DNA of 5,394 bases from an uncultured Eubacterium sp. (GCA_910584345.1 CAJTZX010000092.1:1-5394); one strand, 5' to 3'. Counted from the stretch's first letter, positions 1 through 5,215 are shown. Notes: generated from the sequence alone by a model not told the origin. Made by a program: numbers and translations.

Positions 1-53
1 GGTCTCCCACCAGAACCTAAATCTGGCGCGTCTGCCAATTCCGCCATATCCGC
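1..53 (-). tRNA. tRNA-Leu (anticodon UAG), 5' part only
   Basis: Read on the minus strand, the sequence begins with the acceptor strand GCGGATA (47-53) and a D-arm with the long loop typical of class II tRNAs. It then has the anticodon stem CCAGA/TCTGG around loop TTTAGGT (15-21), which places anticodon TAG at 17-19 (Leu, reading CUA). The start of the long variable arm follows (TGGGAGACC) and the window ends there. The missing part is the rest of the variable arm, the T arm and the 3' acceptor strand. The gene has its own promoter about 60 bp upstream. Identity is firm because both the anticodon and the class II features are visible. Confidence 0.95.
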
Positions 54-58
54 ATTAC

Positions 59-104
59 GCCGTACCGAACTATACACAGAGAGAAATCCTCTGCACAGTA
101 CGGC
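59..104 (-). other. Stem-loop in the tRNA-Leu precursor leader
   Basis: A perfect 7-bp inverted repeat, GCCGTAC (59-65) and GTACGGC (98-104), encloses a second 5-bp pair, CAGAG (77-81) and CTCTG (89-93), around a 7-nt loop. The predicted transcription start of the tRNA promoter is near 107, so the whole hairpin would form in the 5' leader and end 5 nt before the tRNA. There is no U-tract, so it is not an intrinsic terminator. A role in precursor folding or RNase P processing is a guess. Confidence 0.5.
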
Positions 105-113
105 TCTGAAATG

Positions 114-143
114 ATTATATATAAACTGCTGCTTTTTTGTCAA
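114..143 (-). promoter_or_regulatory. Sigma-70-type promoter for tRNA-Leu
   Basis: On the minus strand a perfect -35 box TTGACA (138-143) and a perfect -10 box TATAAT (114-119) are separated by 18 bp. The spacer contains an A-run next to the -35 box and ends in alternating TA. The -35 lies 36 bp after the MATE stop codon and the box pair points at tRNA-Leu, giving a predicted leader of about 54 nt. Strong consensus boxes are usual for stable RNA genes. Confidence 0.88.
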
Positions 144-178
144 GAATTTCAACTGCACGGTGCAAAAATTCATTTCGA

Positions 179-1540
179 TCAGCCCAGCTTACTGATGATT
201 TTCCTGTGAATCCGAACCAGGAATATCGTTGACATCATAACAGATGCCATTTCTGCTATCGGAAACGACCACCACACATAATTTACATTCCCCAGCCGGG
301 ACAGCAGATATGCCACCGGAAGCAGTACAATCAACTGTCTGGCCACAGACACCGCTAGGCTGTATACACCGTTTCCCAGCGCCTGAAATACGCTGCCGCA
401 TACGATACAGTAGCCGGCAACAACAAAGCTGACGCTGATGATCCGCAGCGCAGGCACGCCAATCTGCAGCATCGTTTCGGAAGCTTCAAACATCGTGAGC
501 AAATTCGCAGGAAACACATGAAAGATAAAAGTACCCACCGCCATAATCATGACAGCGTATATCGTACTGTAGCGAATCGTCTGCACAACCCGTTCTCTGC
601 TGTCAGCGCCATAGTTATAGGCGATAATGGGAATCATACCGTTATTGAGCCCAAATACCGGCATAAAAATAAAACTCTGCAGCTTAAAATACACCCCAAA
701 CACAGCCGTCGCAGTGGAAGTAAATGACATCAGGATCAGATTCATTCCATATGTCATGACAGAGGCAATGGACTGCATTATAATAGAAGGAACCCCAACT
801 TTATAGATCTGCCCGATGATTGTCTTATCCGGGCGGAATCCATCCCATTTCATCCTTACTTCGTGGTTTACTTTCTGGTTCAAAATAACTGCAAGAATCG
901 AGGCAATGATTTGTCCCGTTACTGTGGCGGCAGCCGCGCCTGCAACTCCCATCCGCGGAAAACCAAAATAGCCAAAAATCAAAATTGGATCCAGTATAAT
1001 ATTAATAATGGCTCCCGTTCCCTGGATGATCATCGTATAAAAGGTCTTTCCGGTCGACTGCAGCAGACGCTCCATCGTTACCTGCAAAAATACACCAAAC
1101 GAAAAACAACAGCAGATACGGCCATACTGAAGTCCATACGCAATAATCCGCACGTCGGAAGTCTGACTTCGGTAAAAAATACCAATGCCGAAAATACCGA
1201 CCAGCAGAACTGCCAGATAGCTGATAGCAGCCAAAAACACTGCGTTCACCGCAGTTCTGTTCACCTTTTCAAAATTCTTTTCTCCCAGAGACTTTGAAAG
1301 CAGCGCATTTACACCCACACCGGTTCCTACCGCAACCGCAATCATCAAATTCTGAAGCGGAAATGCAAGTGATACGGCTGTCAGTGCATTTTCATCAATT
1401 TTTGCAACGAATACGCTGTCCACCACATTATAAAGCGCCTGCACCAGCATAGATACCATCATCGGCAGCGACATATTAATCAACAGCTTATTCACCGGCA
1501 TAACGCCCATTTTGTTTTCCACAGGCTTTGTCTGTCCCAT
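179..1540 (-). CDS. MATE-family multidrug/Na+(H+) antiporter
   Basis: This 453-aa inner-membrane protein is of normal length for MATE (multidrug and toxic compound extrusion) transporters. It is almost wholly hydrophobic, consistent with twelve helices in two six-helix halves. The first helix region carries the typical MATE signature: 'SLPMMVSMLVQALYNVVDSV' followed by an acidic 'DENALTA' segment and 'FPLQNL'. The charged loop after TM6 (about residues 219-240) separates the halves. Family members export cationic drugs or metabolites in exchange for Na+ or H+; the substrate cannot be read from sequence. The start is supported by an SD AGGAGAG (1547-1553) 6 nt upstream of ATG. That SD overlaps the stop codon of the preceding small gene (11-bp gap), so this is the last gene of a three-gene operon from the promoter at 2443-2471. 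No strong terminator follows before the tRNA-Leu promoter. Confidence 0.95.
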   Translation of the reverse strand: MGQTKPVENKMGVMPVNKLLINMSLPMMVSMLVQALYNVVDSVFVAKIDENALTAVSLAFPLQNLMIAVAVGTGVGVNALLSKSLGEKNFEKVNRTAVNAVFLAAISYLAVLLVGIFGIGIFYRSQTSDVRIIAYGLQYGRICCCFSFGVFLQVTMERLLQSTGKTFYTMIIQGTGAIINIILDPILIFGYFGFPRMGVAGAAAATVTGQIIASILAVILNQKVNHEVRMKWDGFRPDKTIIGQIYKVGVPSIIMQSIASVMTYGMNLILMSFTSTATAVFGVYFKLQSFIFMPVFGLNNGMIPIIAYNYGADSRERVVQTIRYSTIYAVMIMAVGTFIFHVFPANLLTMFEASETMLQIGVPALRIISVSFVVAGYCIVCGSVFQALGNGVYSLAVSVARQLIVLLPVAYLLSRLGNVNYVWWSFPIAEMASVMMSTIFLVRIHRKIISKLG

Positions 1541-1551
1541 CGTTCTCTCTC

Positions 1552-1755
1552 CTATATCTGTTTTCTCACAATCGTATATTCATCTCCATACCGGTAGTAC
1601 GGGCAGGCAAAATGCTTCTCCTGCAGAAAATGCGCCATTTCGTCCTCGTCCAAATCCATCTGGCAGATATAGCATTCATATTCCTCATCGTATTCATAAT
1701 ACATACAACTTCCGCACTGGTTCTGAGACTTATCCCTGCCATTTTGTTTTCTCAT
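1552..1755 (-). CDS. Small Cys-rich protein, DUF6472-like
   Basis: A 67-aa acidic, tyrosine-rich soluble protein. It has CxxC at Cys14/Cys17, CxxC at Cys28/Cys31, and Cys51 in 'CPYY', followed by a conserved-looking C-terminal 'DEYxIVRKQ'. The Cys spacing suggests a small metal-binding (zinc-ribbon-like) fold or a redox site. From memory it resembles the Lachnospiraceae family annotated DUF6472, whose function is unknown. The start is clear: GAGGG (1765-1769) sits 9 nt upstream of ATG. The ATG overlaps the upstream stop as ATGA (1752-1755), and the MATE gene starts 11 bp downstream, so the three genes are probably translationally coupled. Too small to carry a TM helix, and none is seen. A role in MATE expression or assembly is only suggested by position. 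Confidence 0.85.
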   Translation of the reverse strand: MRKQNGRDKSQNQCGSCMYYEYDEEYECYICQMDLDEDEMAHFLQEKHFACPYYRYGDEYTIVRKQI

Positions 1756-2405
1756 TTTTCCGATCCCTCATAATTCCATTTTCCCGGTATGCCTTCGGCA
1801 ATTTCTCCTGTTTTCATGAAATAATAGCAGCACCCCGGCTCTCCATGCAGGATCAGCTTCCTGCCAATCTCACGCATCCGGTCATTCAGCCTGTGGTACA
1901 TCACCCTGTTTTCCCAGGGAATCCCTATAATATAATCCTGTTCCCTCCGGCTTAGATAAGACAGCCGCTGCCGCAGATTACTGTCAGTGCATATGTCTCC
2001 ATGCTCCTGCGCAAACCAAATACCAAACGGACACGAAAAATAAACATTTTCCGCCCCGTTCTCACGGATTTTCTCATACAGGTATCTGCCAACGCTCTCT
2101 GCATTCGAAATCTGCAGGCGTACCTTCCGAAAGGCAGAACATCTCTCAGCGCCTTTTTTGTCCGGCGCAGCACACGCATATTTTCCGCCCGCAATATCAG
2201 AATCCGTCAAAAGCTGGCCGGATTCCCGCATATATCGGTATACAGTCCGCCGTACGCGTTCACGCGGCGTGGGATAAGAAAGCGTCTGCATCATCTGTTC
2301 CACCGAGTAGCCCAGATCAACCAGATGTCTGATAGCCCCGCCGCTGGCTGCATCATGCATAAAATCGCATAACGCTTCTTCAAAATAACGCTGTCTCTTC
2401 TCCAT
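1752..2405 (-). CDS. Unknown 217-aa protein, possible N-terminal HTH
   Basis: I do not recognise this family. Counted from ATG at 2405, residues 23-60 ('IRHLVDLGYSVEQMMQTL' then 'PTPRERVRRTVYRYM') look like a short helix-turn-helix with a basic recognition side. The C-terminal half (about 95-217) is mixed alpha/beta, with 'ENVYFSCPFGIWF', 'YIIGIPWENRVMYHRL' and a 'GEPGCCYYF' strand; it has seven cysteines, no TM helix and no signal peptide. A naive reading extends to a TTG at 2471, but that TTG is the start of the -35 box TTGACA, so it lies upstream of the transcript. ATG 2405 has GGGAGG (2410-2415) 4 nt upstream and is preferred; ATG 2417 is the alternative with a weak SD. It is the first gene of the operon with the Cys-rich protein and the MATE transporter, so a transcriptional regulator of efflux is possible but unproven. 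Confidence 0.75.
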   Translation of the reverse strand: MEKRQRYFEEALCDFMHDAASGGAIRHLVDLGYSVEQMMQTLSYPTPRERVRRTVYRYMRESGQLLTDSDIAGGKYACAAPDKKGAERCSAFRKVRLQISNAESVGRYLYEKIRENGAENVYFSCPFGIWFAQEHGDICTDSNLRQRLSYLSRREQDYIIGIPWENRVMYHRLNDRMREIGRKLILHGEPGCCYYFMKTGEIAEGIPGKWNYEGSEK

Positions 2406-2442
2406 CCTGCCTCCCATAACCTGAAATTGGTGCAATGATAAG

Positions 2443-2471
2443 ATTTTAGTATATTCATCCCATTTTGTCAA
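2443..2471 (-). promoter_or_regulatory. Sigma-70-type promoter of the MATE operon
   Basis: Minus-strand boxes TTGACA (2466-2471) and TAAAAT (2443-2448) are separated by exactly 17 bp. The predicted start near 2436 leaves a leader of about 30 nt to the ATG at 2405 and contains the GGGAGG SD. This placement rules out the longer ORF beginning at the same TTG. An alternative TATACT lies only 12 bp from the -35 box and is too close. No clear operator is seen, although one copy of a 23-bp repeat ends 10 bp upstream of the -35 box. Confidence 0.85.
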
Positions 2472-2481
2472 ACAAATCTGA

Positions 2482-2504
2482 TCTTAACCTACGACAGGCG
2501 CATG
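2482..2504 (+). repeat. 23-bp imperfect direct repeat, copy 1
   Basis: Matches copy 2 (3032-3054) at 21 of 23 positions; both share the cores TCTTAACC and CAGGCGCATG. It ends up against the MATE-operon promoter, with 10 bp between it and the -35 box. The two copies are in the same orientation. Confidence 0.75.
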
Positions 2505-2546
2505 TGTTAACATTTTAGGAACATTCAGAATCGGTCAGCCTGGGCA

Positions 2547-2595
2547 CTGCCCGGCATAGATTTCTGTACGTACGCCGGGCAGCTTCTACAGAAAT
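2547..2595. repeat. Two interleaved 9-bp perfect inverted repeats (pseudoknot-like)
   Basis: Stem 1 pairs CTGCCCGGC (2547-2555) with GCCGGGCAG (2574-2582). Stem 2 pairs ATTTCTGTA (2560-2568), inside the loop of stem 1, with TACAGAAAT (2587-2595), just downstream of it. Both are perfect over 9 bp with linkers of 4, 5 and 4 nt. The order is that of an H-type pseudoknot, or of two alternative hairpins. No U-tract follows on either strand, so a simple terminator is unlikely. Confidence 0.65.
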
Positions 2596-2667
2596 ACCGA
2601 AAATACAATGGAAAAAACGCTCTTTTTCGTAGTGACTGTTTCATTTCACGGAATCATTTTTATATGG

Positions 2668-2687
2668 CTGCGGCAAAACAGCCGCAG
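2668..2687. repeat. 7-bp perfect hairpin
   Basis: CTGCGGC (2668-2674) pairs with GCCGCAG (2681-2687) around loop AAAACA. Neither strand shows the U-run required for an intrinsic terminator. It is one of a cluster of stem-loops across 2547-2811. Confidence 0.6.
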
Positions 2688-2701
2688 GATTGACAGCTTT
2701 C

Positions 2702-2728
2702 GGTATCTGTGACTTGCCGAAGGATACC
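2702..2728. repeat. 6-bp inverted repeat GGTATC/GATACC
   Basis: GGTATC (2702-2707) pairs with GATACC (2723-2728). A second pair, TTCGG (2699-2703) with CCGAA (2717-2721), interleaves with it, so the two cannot form as simple nested stems. This repeats the interleaved arrangement seen at 2547-2595. Confidence 0.45.
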
Positions 2729-2743
2729 AGCATTTTCTTACTG

Positions 2744-2811
2744 CCCTGTCCTCTGCCAGCAGTTCCCGGACAGGGAGGTCCGGGAAAGGCCGCCCGCGCC
2801 CGGATGGCGCG
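2744..2811. repeat. GC-rich cluster of competing hairpins
   Basis: CCCTGTCC (2744-2751) is perfectly complementary to GGACAGGG (2768-2775). TTCCCGGAC (2763-2771) is perfectly complementary to GTCCGGGAA (2778-2786) with a 6-nt loop. The two pairings share 2768-2771 and so exclude each other. A third stem, CGCGCC (2795-2800) with GGCGCG (2806-2811), follows. Local GC content is clearly higher than in the rest of the block. Confidence 0.55.
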
Positions 2812-3031
2812 TCCGGTCCGTCTGCGTGGAAAGTACAACGGCATAAAGATAATATTTTTGTAGAACATCCCATTGGAATAGTCAGGGCAGTTAGAAAATA
2901 CGATATCCGCAGGCAGGAGCTGATACAGAAACTGTCAATTTGGCAAATGGGCGCTCACTACAGCTGTCATACAAATGTTTATAATTTGGCGTTTGTCATG
3001 ATCTTACCCATGAAAATCCATTTTCCGTGGC

Positions 3032-3054
3032 TCTTAACCCACGCCAGGCGCATG
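3032..3054 (+). repeat. 23-bp imperfect direct repeat, copy 2
   Basis: Same orientation as copy 1 at an exact spacing of 550 bp; it differs at two positions. Unlike copy 1, it overlaps a small hairpin, CGTGG (3026-3030) with CCACG (3039-3043). It lies about 20 bp beyond the T-tract of the ATPase-operon terminator. Confidence 0.75.
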
Positions 3055-3073
3055 CATGGACAAATTGTAACGC

Positions 3074-3124
3074 AAAAATAAAACAGTCTTTCCATGCCGG
3101 ATAAAATCTGGCATGAAAAAACTG
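3074..3124 (-). terminator. Strong intrinsic terminator of the ATPase operon
   Basis: On the minus strand a long stem (3084-3124) runs from CAGTTTTTTCATGCCAGAT, through a 3-nt loop TTT, to ATCCGGCATGGAAAGACTG. It forms about 19 consecutive pairs, including three G-U wobbles, and is followed by TTTTATTTTT (3074-3083). It begins 30 bp after the stop codon of the membrane-protein gene. Read on the plus strand the hairpin has no U-run after it, so it acts leftwards. Confidence 0.9.
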
Positions 3125-3154
3125 TATCGATACTATAATAATATGTAACCAATA

Positions 3155-3664
3155 TTAAAACTTATGATAGTTCTTATTAATCAGTTTTACAATCTCTCTG
3201 ACGTCCTCATCCACGGAGTCAAAAAATTCATTTTGCTCCTCCTCGCTGTCAACCAGCGCTCCGGCTTCATTTAATAACTTATCTTCCAGTTCTATCGTCT
3301 TACCTTCCAGCTCTCTGTAAAAAGTATTTTTGGCATATTGAAAATATTTACAGTCCCTGATCATATCCATCATCGTATTAACCAGTCCCTGATATGACCT
3401 GTCCAAACGTCCATCGACAAATCTCAGTTTCGATACTTTTTTGGGTATTTCTTTGATACAATAGGTAGAAAAAATCTTTTCAAAATAAACTGCCTGCAGA
3501 TTTGTCGTATTGATCTGTCTGTTTTGCCACAGCGCAAACACAGAAATAAGCATTGCGGCAACTGATATGATAACTGCAGCCAAATCCAGACAGTCGCCCG
3601 GCGATAAACCTCCTGTTATTTGTGCCTGCTGGATCATTTCTTCACAAATTGTAACAAATCTCAT
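3155..3664 (-). CDS. Single-pass membrane protein, third gene of ATPase/STAS operon
   Basis: A 169-aa protein with no recognised domain. One hydrophobic segment at residues 26-46 ('LDLAAVIISVAAMLISVFALW') is followed by a short basic patch (QNRQ), suggesting one membrane helix. The remaining ~120 residues are soluble, predicted helical and end in an acidic stretch ('DSEEEQNEFFDSVDEDV'); the basic flank suggests they face the cytosol. The segment 'NTTNLQAVYFEKIF' directly after the helix reminds me of small anchored proteins of accessory islands, but I cannot name a family. The start ATG overlaps the STAS-like stop as ATGA (3661-3664) with only a weak upstream SD, so translation is probably coupled. 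Its place in the operon suggests a membrane effector or docking partner of the ATPase/STAS pair; this is inference. Confidence 0.85.
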   Translation of the reverse strand: MRFVTICEEMIQQAQITGGLSPGDCLDLAAVIISVAAMLISVFALWQNRQINTTNLQAVYFEKIFSTYCIKEIPKKVSKLRFVDGRLDRSYQGLVNTMMDMIRDCKYFQYAKNTFYRELEGKTIELEDKLLNEAGALVDSEEEQNEFFDSVDEDVREIVKLINKNYHKF

Positions 3665-3969
3665 CTTTTTTCTATCCCATATGTTTTAATCGATTTGGCA
3701 ATTTTATTTCTGATAGTTTCTCTGGAACTGTATAATTTCATCACCTGCAGAGCTCTTTTCTTCCCGATGCTCTCGCTGATCGTCGCATAGATACCCTGAA
3801 CAAACGAACTGCCGATATCTTCTATCACATCCGGTATAATCACTTCAAACTCCGAATCATAATTGCTAATTTTCGGCGCAATCTGTTTTTTATACGTGTT
3901 TCTGCCAAAAGGATTTCCTGTCAGCACTGTGATCGTTTTGTCAAACACCAGTTCTATTCTATTGTTCAT
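3661..3969 (-). CDS. STAS-like (DUF4325-type) protein
   Basis: A 102-aa soluble protein of the length usual for DUF4325 STAS-like domains. Features that fit are 'GNPFGRNTYKK' near the N terminus (18-28), a core beta-strand 'FEVIIPDVIEDIGSSF' (41-56), then a helix and a C-terminal 'SRETIRNKIAKSI'. The 'DIGSSF' turn (51-56) is in the place where SpoIIAA/RsbV anti-anti-sigma factors carry their phosphorylatable Ser. Such domains are commonly encoded next to GHKL ATPases, as here. The reading frame extends to a TTG at 3984, but ATG 3969 has GGGGGA (3977-3982) about 8 nt upstream and is preferred. It overlaps the ATPase gene by 11 bp (3959-3969). Whether it is phosphorylated by, or binds, the ATPase is not known. 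Confidence 0.8.
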   Translation of the reverse strand: MNNRIELVFDKTITVLTGNPFGRNTYKKQIAPKISNYDSEFEVIIPDVIEDIGSSFVQGIYATISESIGKKRALQVMKLYSSRETIRNKIAKSIKTYGIEKR

Positions 3970-5116
3970 CTGACTTTCCCCCAAAACATAACATAAAATT
4001 ATAGCCTATCCCAGGCAGATATGTATTTGACTTAATGATCGATTCTTCATCCGGTATCTCACTGATAAAATTACCGCTCTTATTAAACCCGATCCAGCCG
4101 TCGTCCGTATATTTCAAACATTCTTTTCTGAACCAGATTCCGCTGTTTCCCGTCAGCACATAGCAGTAATCTTCATGCGCGCTTTCCACAATGTTGCGTA
4201 CCATCTGACCCAGCCCTGTCCCTCCGGTTTCTGTCTCGTCTTTTCTTCCGGAAATATCATCCTGAAAGGAAGCGACATTAAAAAAATCCATTTCATTATA
4301 ATTTTTTCCGTACTGCAGCTTATGATTCTCATACGCTTCTTTTACTGCGTCATATCTGGCGGAATTTTTATAATAAACCTTTAATATTTTATCCCGTATA
4401 TCCGTATGCAGGCATTTAGAAGAGAAATTCAGCACCACAATATTAATGGCGTAATACTTTTTTTCACTGTCTTTGTAGATATTCATATTGTCCGTAATAT
4501 CAATATCAATGAGACAGTCTGCCTCCGCATGTTCATACACATTATCCGCCAGTTCTCCGATCATCAGAGCCAGTTCTGAGTCAAAAGTTCTGTCCATATG
4601 AAAGTGGAACAAAAATGTCTTGATTTCCGTCACTAAATTAGAAGTTGACTCATCCGTCACTTTTTCTTTTAACATCACTCTGCGGAAATGATTTTTATCG
4701 ATAAAAAAATGAAAGGATTCCACAAACCGGTTATAGTCCATTTGTCTGGTCGCCAGCTTTGTAATCAGCGCGTTTTCCAACCCGCCCGTATTGATATTGT
4801 AAGCCCATTTTTCACGTTCCAAAACTGCGTTTATTTTATATTTATGAATCAGTGTATATAAAACAGATTCCAGTAAAATATATACCAGCTTATCTTTCGG
4901 TGCAAAATACCTTACGAATATTACAATTTCTTTCACATAGTTTTTATACACTTTTAAGATATAATTTATGTCTGATGATAAATCCCTTAATTCGACGGAA
5001 GTAAATCTGTTGTTCCGAAAAGATAAAACAATTCTGCCATTCCGGTCAGGCTTAATGTCTCTCGTTTTTCTCTTTTTATTCACATTTTTTTCAAATAAAC
5101 ATGTAGCGTCTAACAT
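3959..5116 (-). CDS. GHKL/HATPase-fold ATP-binding protein
   Basis: A 385-aa soluble protein; the only gene of the window with a recognisable nucleotide-binding domain in its C-terminal half (about 165-330). The N box is 'GELADNVYEHA' (187-197, Glu188, Asn192, His196). The G2 box is 'TGGTGLG' (297-303), followed by helix 'QMVRNIV' and a 'YVLTGNSGIWFRK' hairpin. The G1 region 'IVVLNFSSKCL' (226-236) lacks the usual DxGxG. Residues 27-100 look like an alpha/beta sandwich ('RIVLSFRNNRF', 'EIVIFVRYFAP'), perhaps a second STAS-like or sensor domain; this part is unassigned. ATG 5116 is the first possible start because a TAG directly precedes it; its SD is weak. It heads the operon with the STAS-like and membrane proteins. 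By analogy with RsbW/SpoIIAB it could be a kinase or ATP-dependent switch; GHKL folds also occur in non-kinase defence ATPases. It is visibly richer in A+T than the MATE operon. Confidence 0.88.
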   Translation of the reverse strand: MLDATCLFEKNVNKKRKTRDIKPDRNGRIVLSFRNNRFTSVELRDLSSDINYILKVYKNYVKEIVIFVRYFAPKDKLVYILLESVLYTLIHKYKINAVLEREKWAYNINTGGLENALITKLATRQMDYNRFVESFHFFIDKNHFRRVMLKEKVTDESTSNLVTEIKTFLFHFHMDRTFDSELALMIGELADNVYEHAEADCLIDIDITDNMNIYKDSEKKYYAINIVVLNFSSKCLHTDIRDKILKVYYKNSARYDAVKEAYENHKLQYGKNYNEMDFFNVASFQDDISGRKDETETGGTGLGQMVRNIVESAHEDYCYVLTGNSGIWFRKECLKYTDDGWIGFNKSGNFISEIPDEESIIKSNTYLPGIGYNFMLCFGGKSDEQ

Positions 5117-5153
5117 CTATCCGTCTCTTTGCCCCATCTTATGTAACAGTCCC

Positions 5154-5186
5154 TACCTGAAGTTTATTTTACACCATTTGCAGGTA
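5154..5186. promoter_or_regulatory. Inverted repeat straddling the ATPase-operon -10 region
   Basis: TACCTG (5154-5159) and CAGGTA (5181-5186) are perfect inverted copies 21 bp apart. One half lies at the predicted transcription start and the other in the promoter spacer, bracketing the -10 box. Such a position would suit a repressor operator, but 6-bp arms are short and could arise by chance. Confidence 0.35.
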
Positions 5187-5194
5187 TCTGGCAA
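5166..5194 (-). promoter_or_regulatory. Sigma-70-type promoter of the ATPase operon
   Basis: Minus-strand -35 TTGCCA (5189-5194) and -10 TAAAAT (5166-5171) lie 17 bp apart. The predicted start near 5159 gives a leader of about 43 nt to the ATG at 5116. It sits 22 bp downstream of the tRNA terminator, so the operon is transcriptionally separate from the tRNA genes. Confidence 0.82.
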
Positions 5195-5215
5195 ATACTC
5201 TTTCCCGCTCTTTGG

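Larger units (their letters stand above)
2472..3073. other. Gene-free intergenic block rich in repeats and hairpins
   Basis: About 600 bp between the MATE-operon promoter and the terminator of the ATPase operon. No reading frame on either strand has both a start with an SD and protein-like composition. The longest open frame is plus strand 2713-3081 (122 codons), but its first ATG comes only at 2947. The block contains two 23-bp imperfect direct repeats near its ends, a GC-rich core (about 2740-2825) and numerous perfect inverted repeats listed separately. It may be a dispersed intergenic element, a structured RNA or a decayed insertion; the sequence alone does not decide. Confidence 0.6.

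Noticed and set aside
144..171. Imperfect hairpin after the MATE gene as a terminator
   Set aside because: GAATTT/AAATTC arms pair around a TGCAC/GTGCA core with a bulge, but the following bases are TTGACAAAAAA, not a U-run. At best it is a weak terminator.
863..1297. Plus-strand frame of 144 codons opposite the MATE gene
   Set aside because: Shadow of the transporter coding sequence; its translation is rich in N, R and H and has no recognisable domain.
2641..2873. Two overlapping minus-strand frames of 75 codons
   Set aside because: Neither has an SD or protein-like composition; both arise from the GC-rich repeats and overlap each other in different frames.
2472..3073. Group II intron or other known large RNA
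   Set aside because: I saw no GTGYG start or domain V-like motif, and I cannot match the block to a known large RNA consensus by eye.
2713..3081. Plus-strand open frame of 122 codons across the gene-free block
   Set aside because: No ATG before 2947 and no SD; its 5' part is low-complexity G/P/R/S from the GC-rich hairpin core, and its stop lies in the opposite-strand terminator.
3977..3984. TTG 3984 as start of the STAS-like protein
   Set aside because: No SD upstream of it; it would adjoin the G-run that serves as SD for ATG 3969.
5117..5137. Six-codon upstream reading frame ending at the ATPase start codon
   Set aside because: It has no SD and a very short length; nothing indicates a leader peptide.
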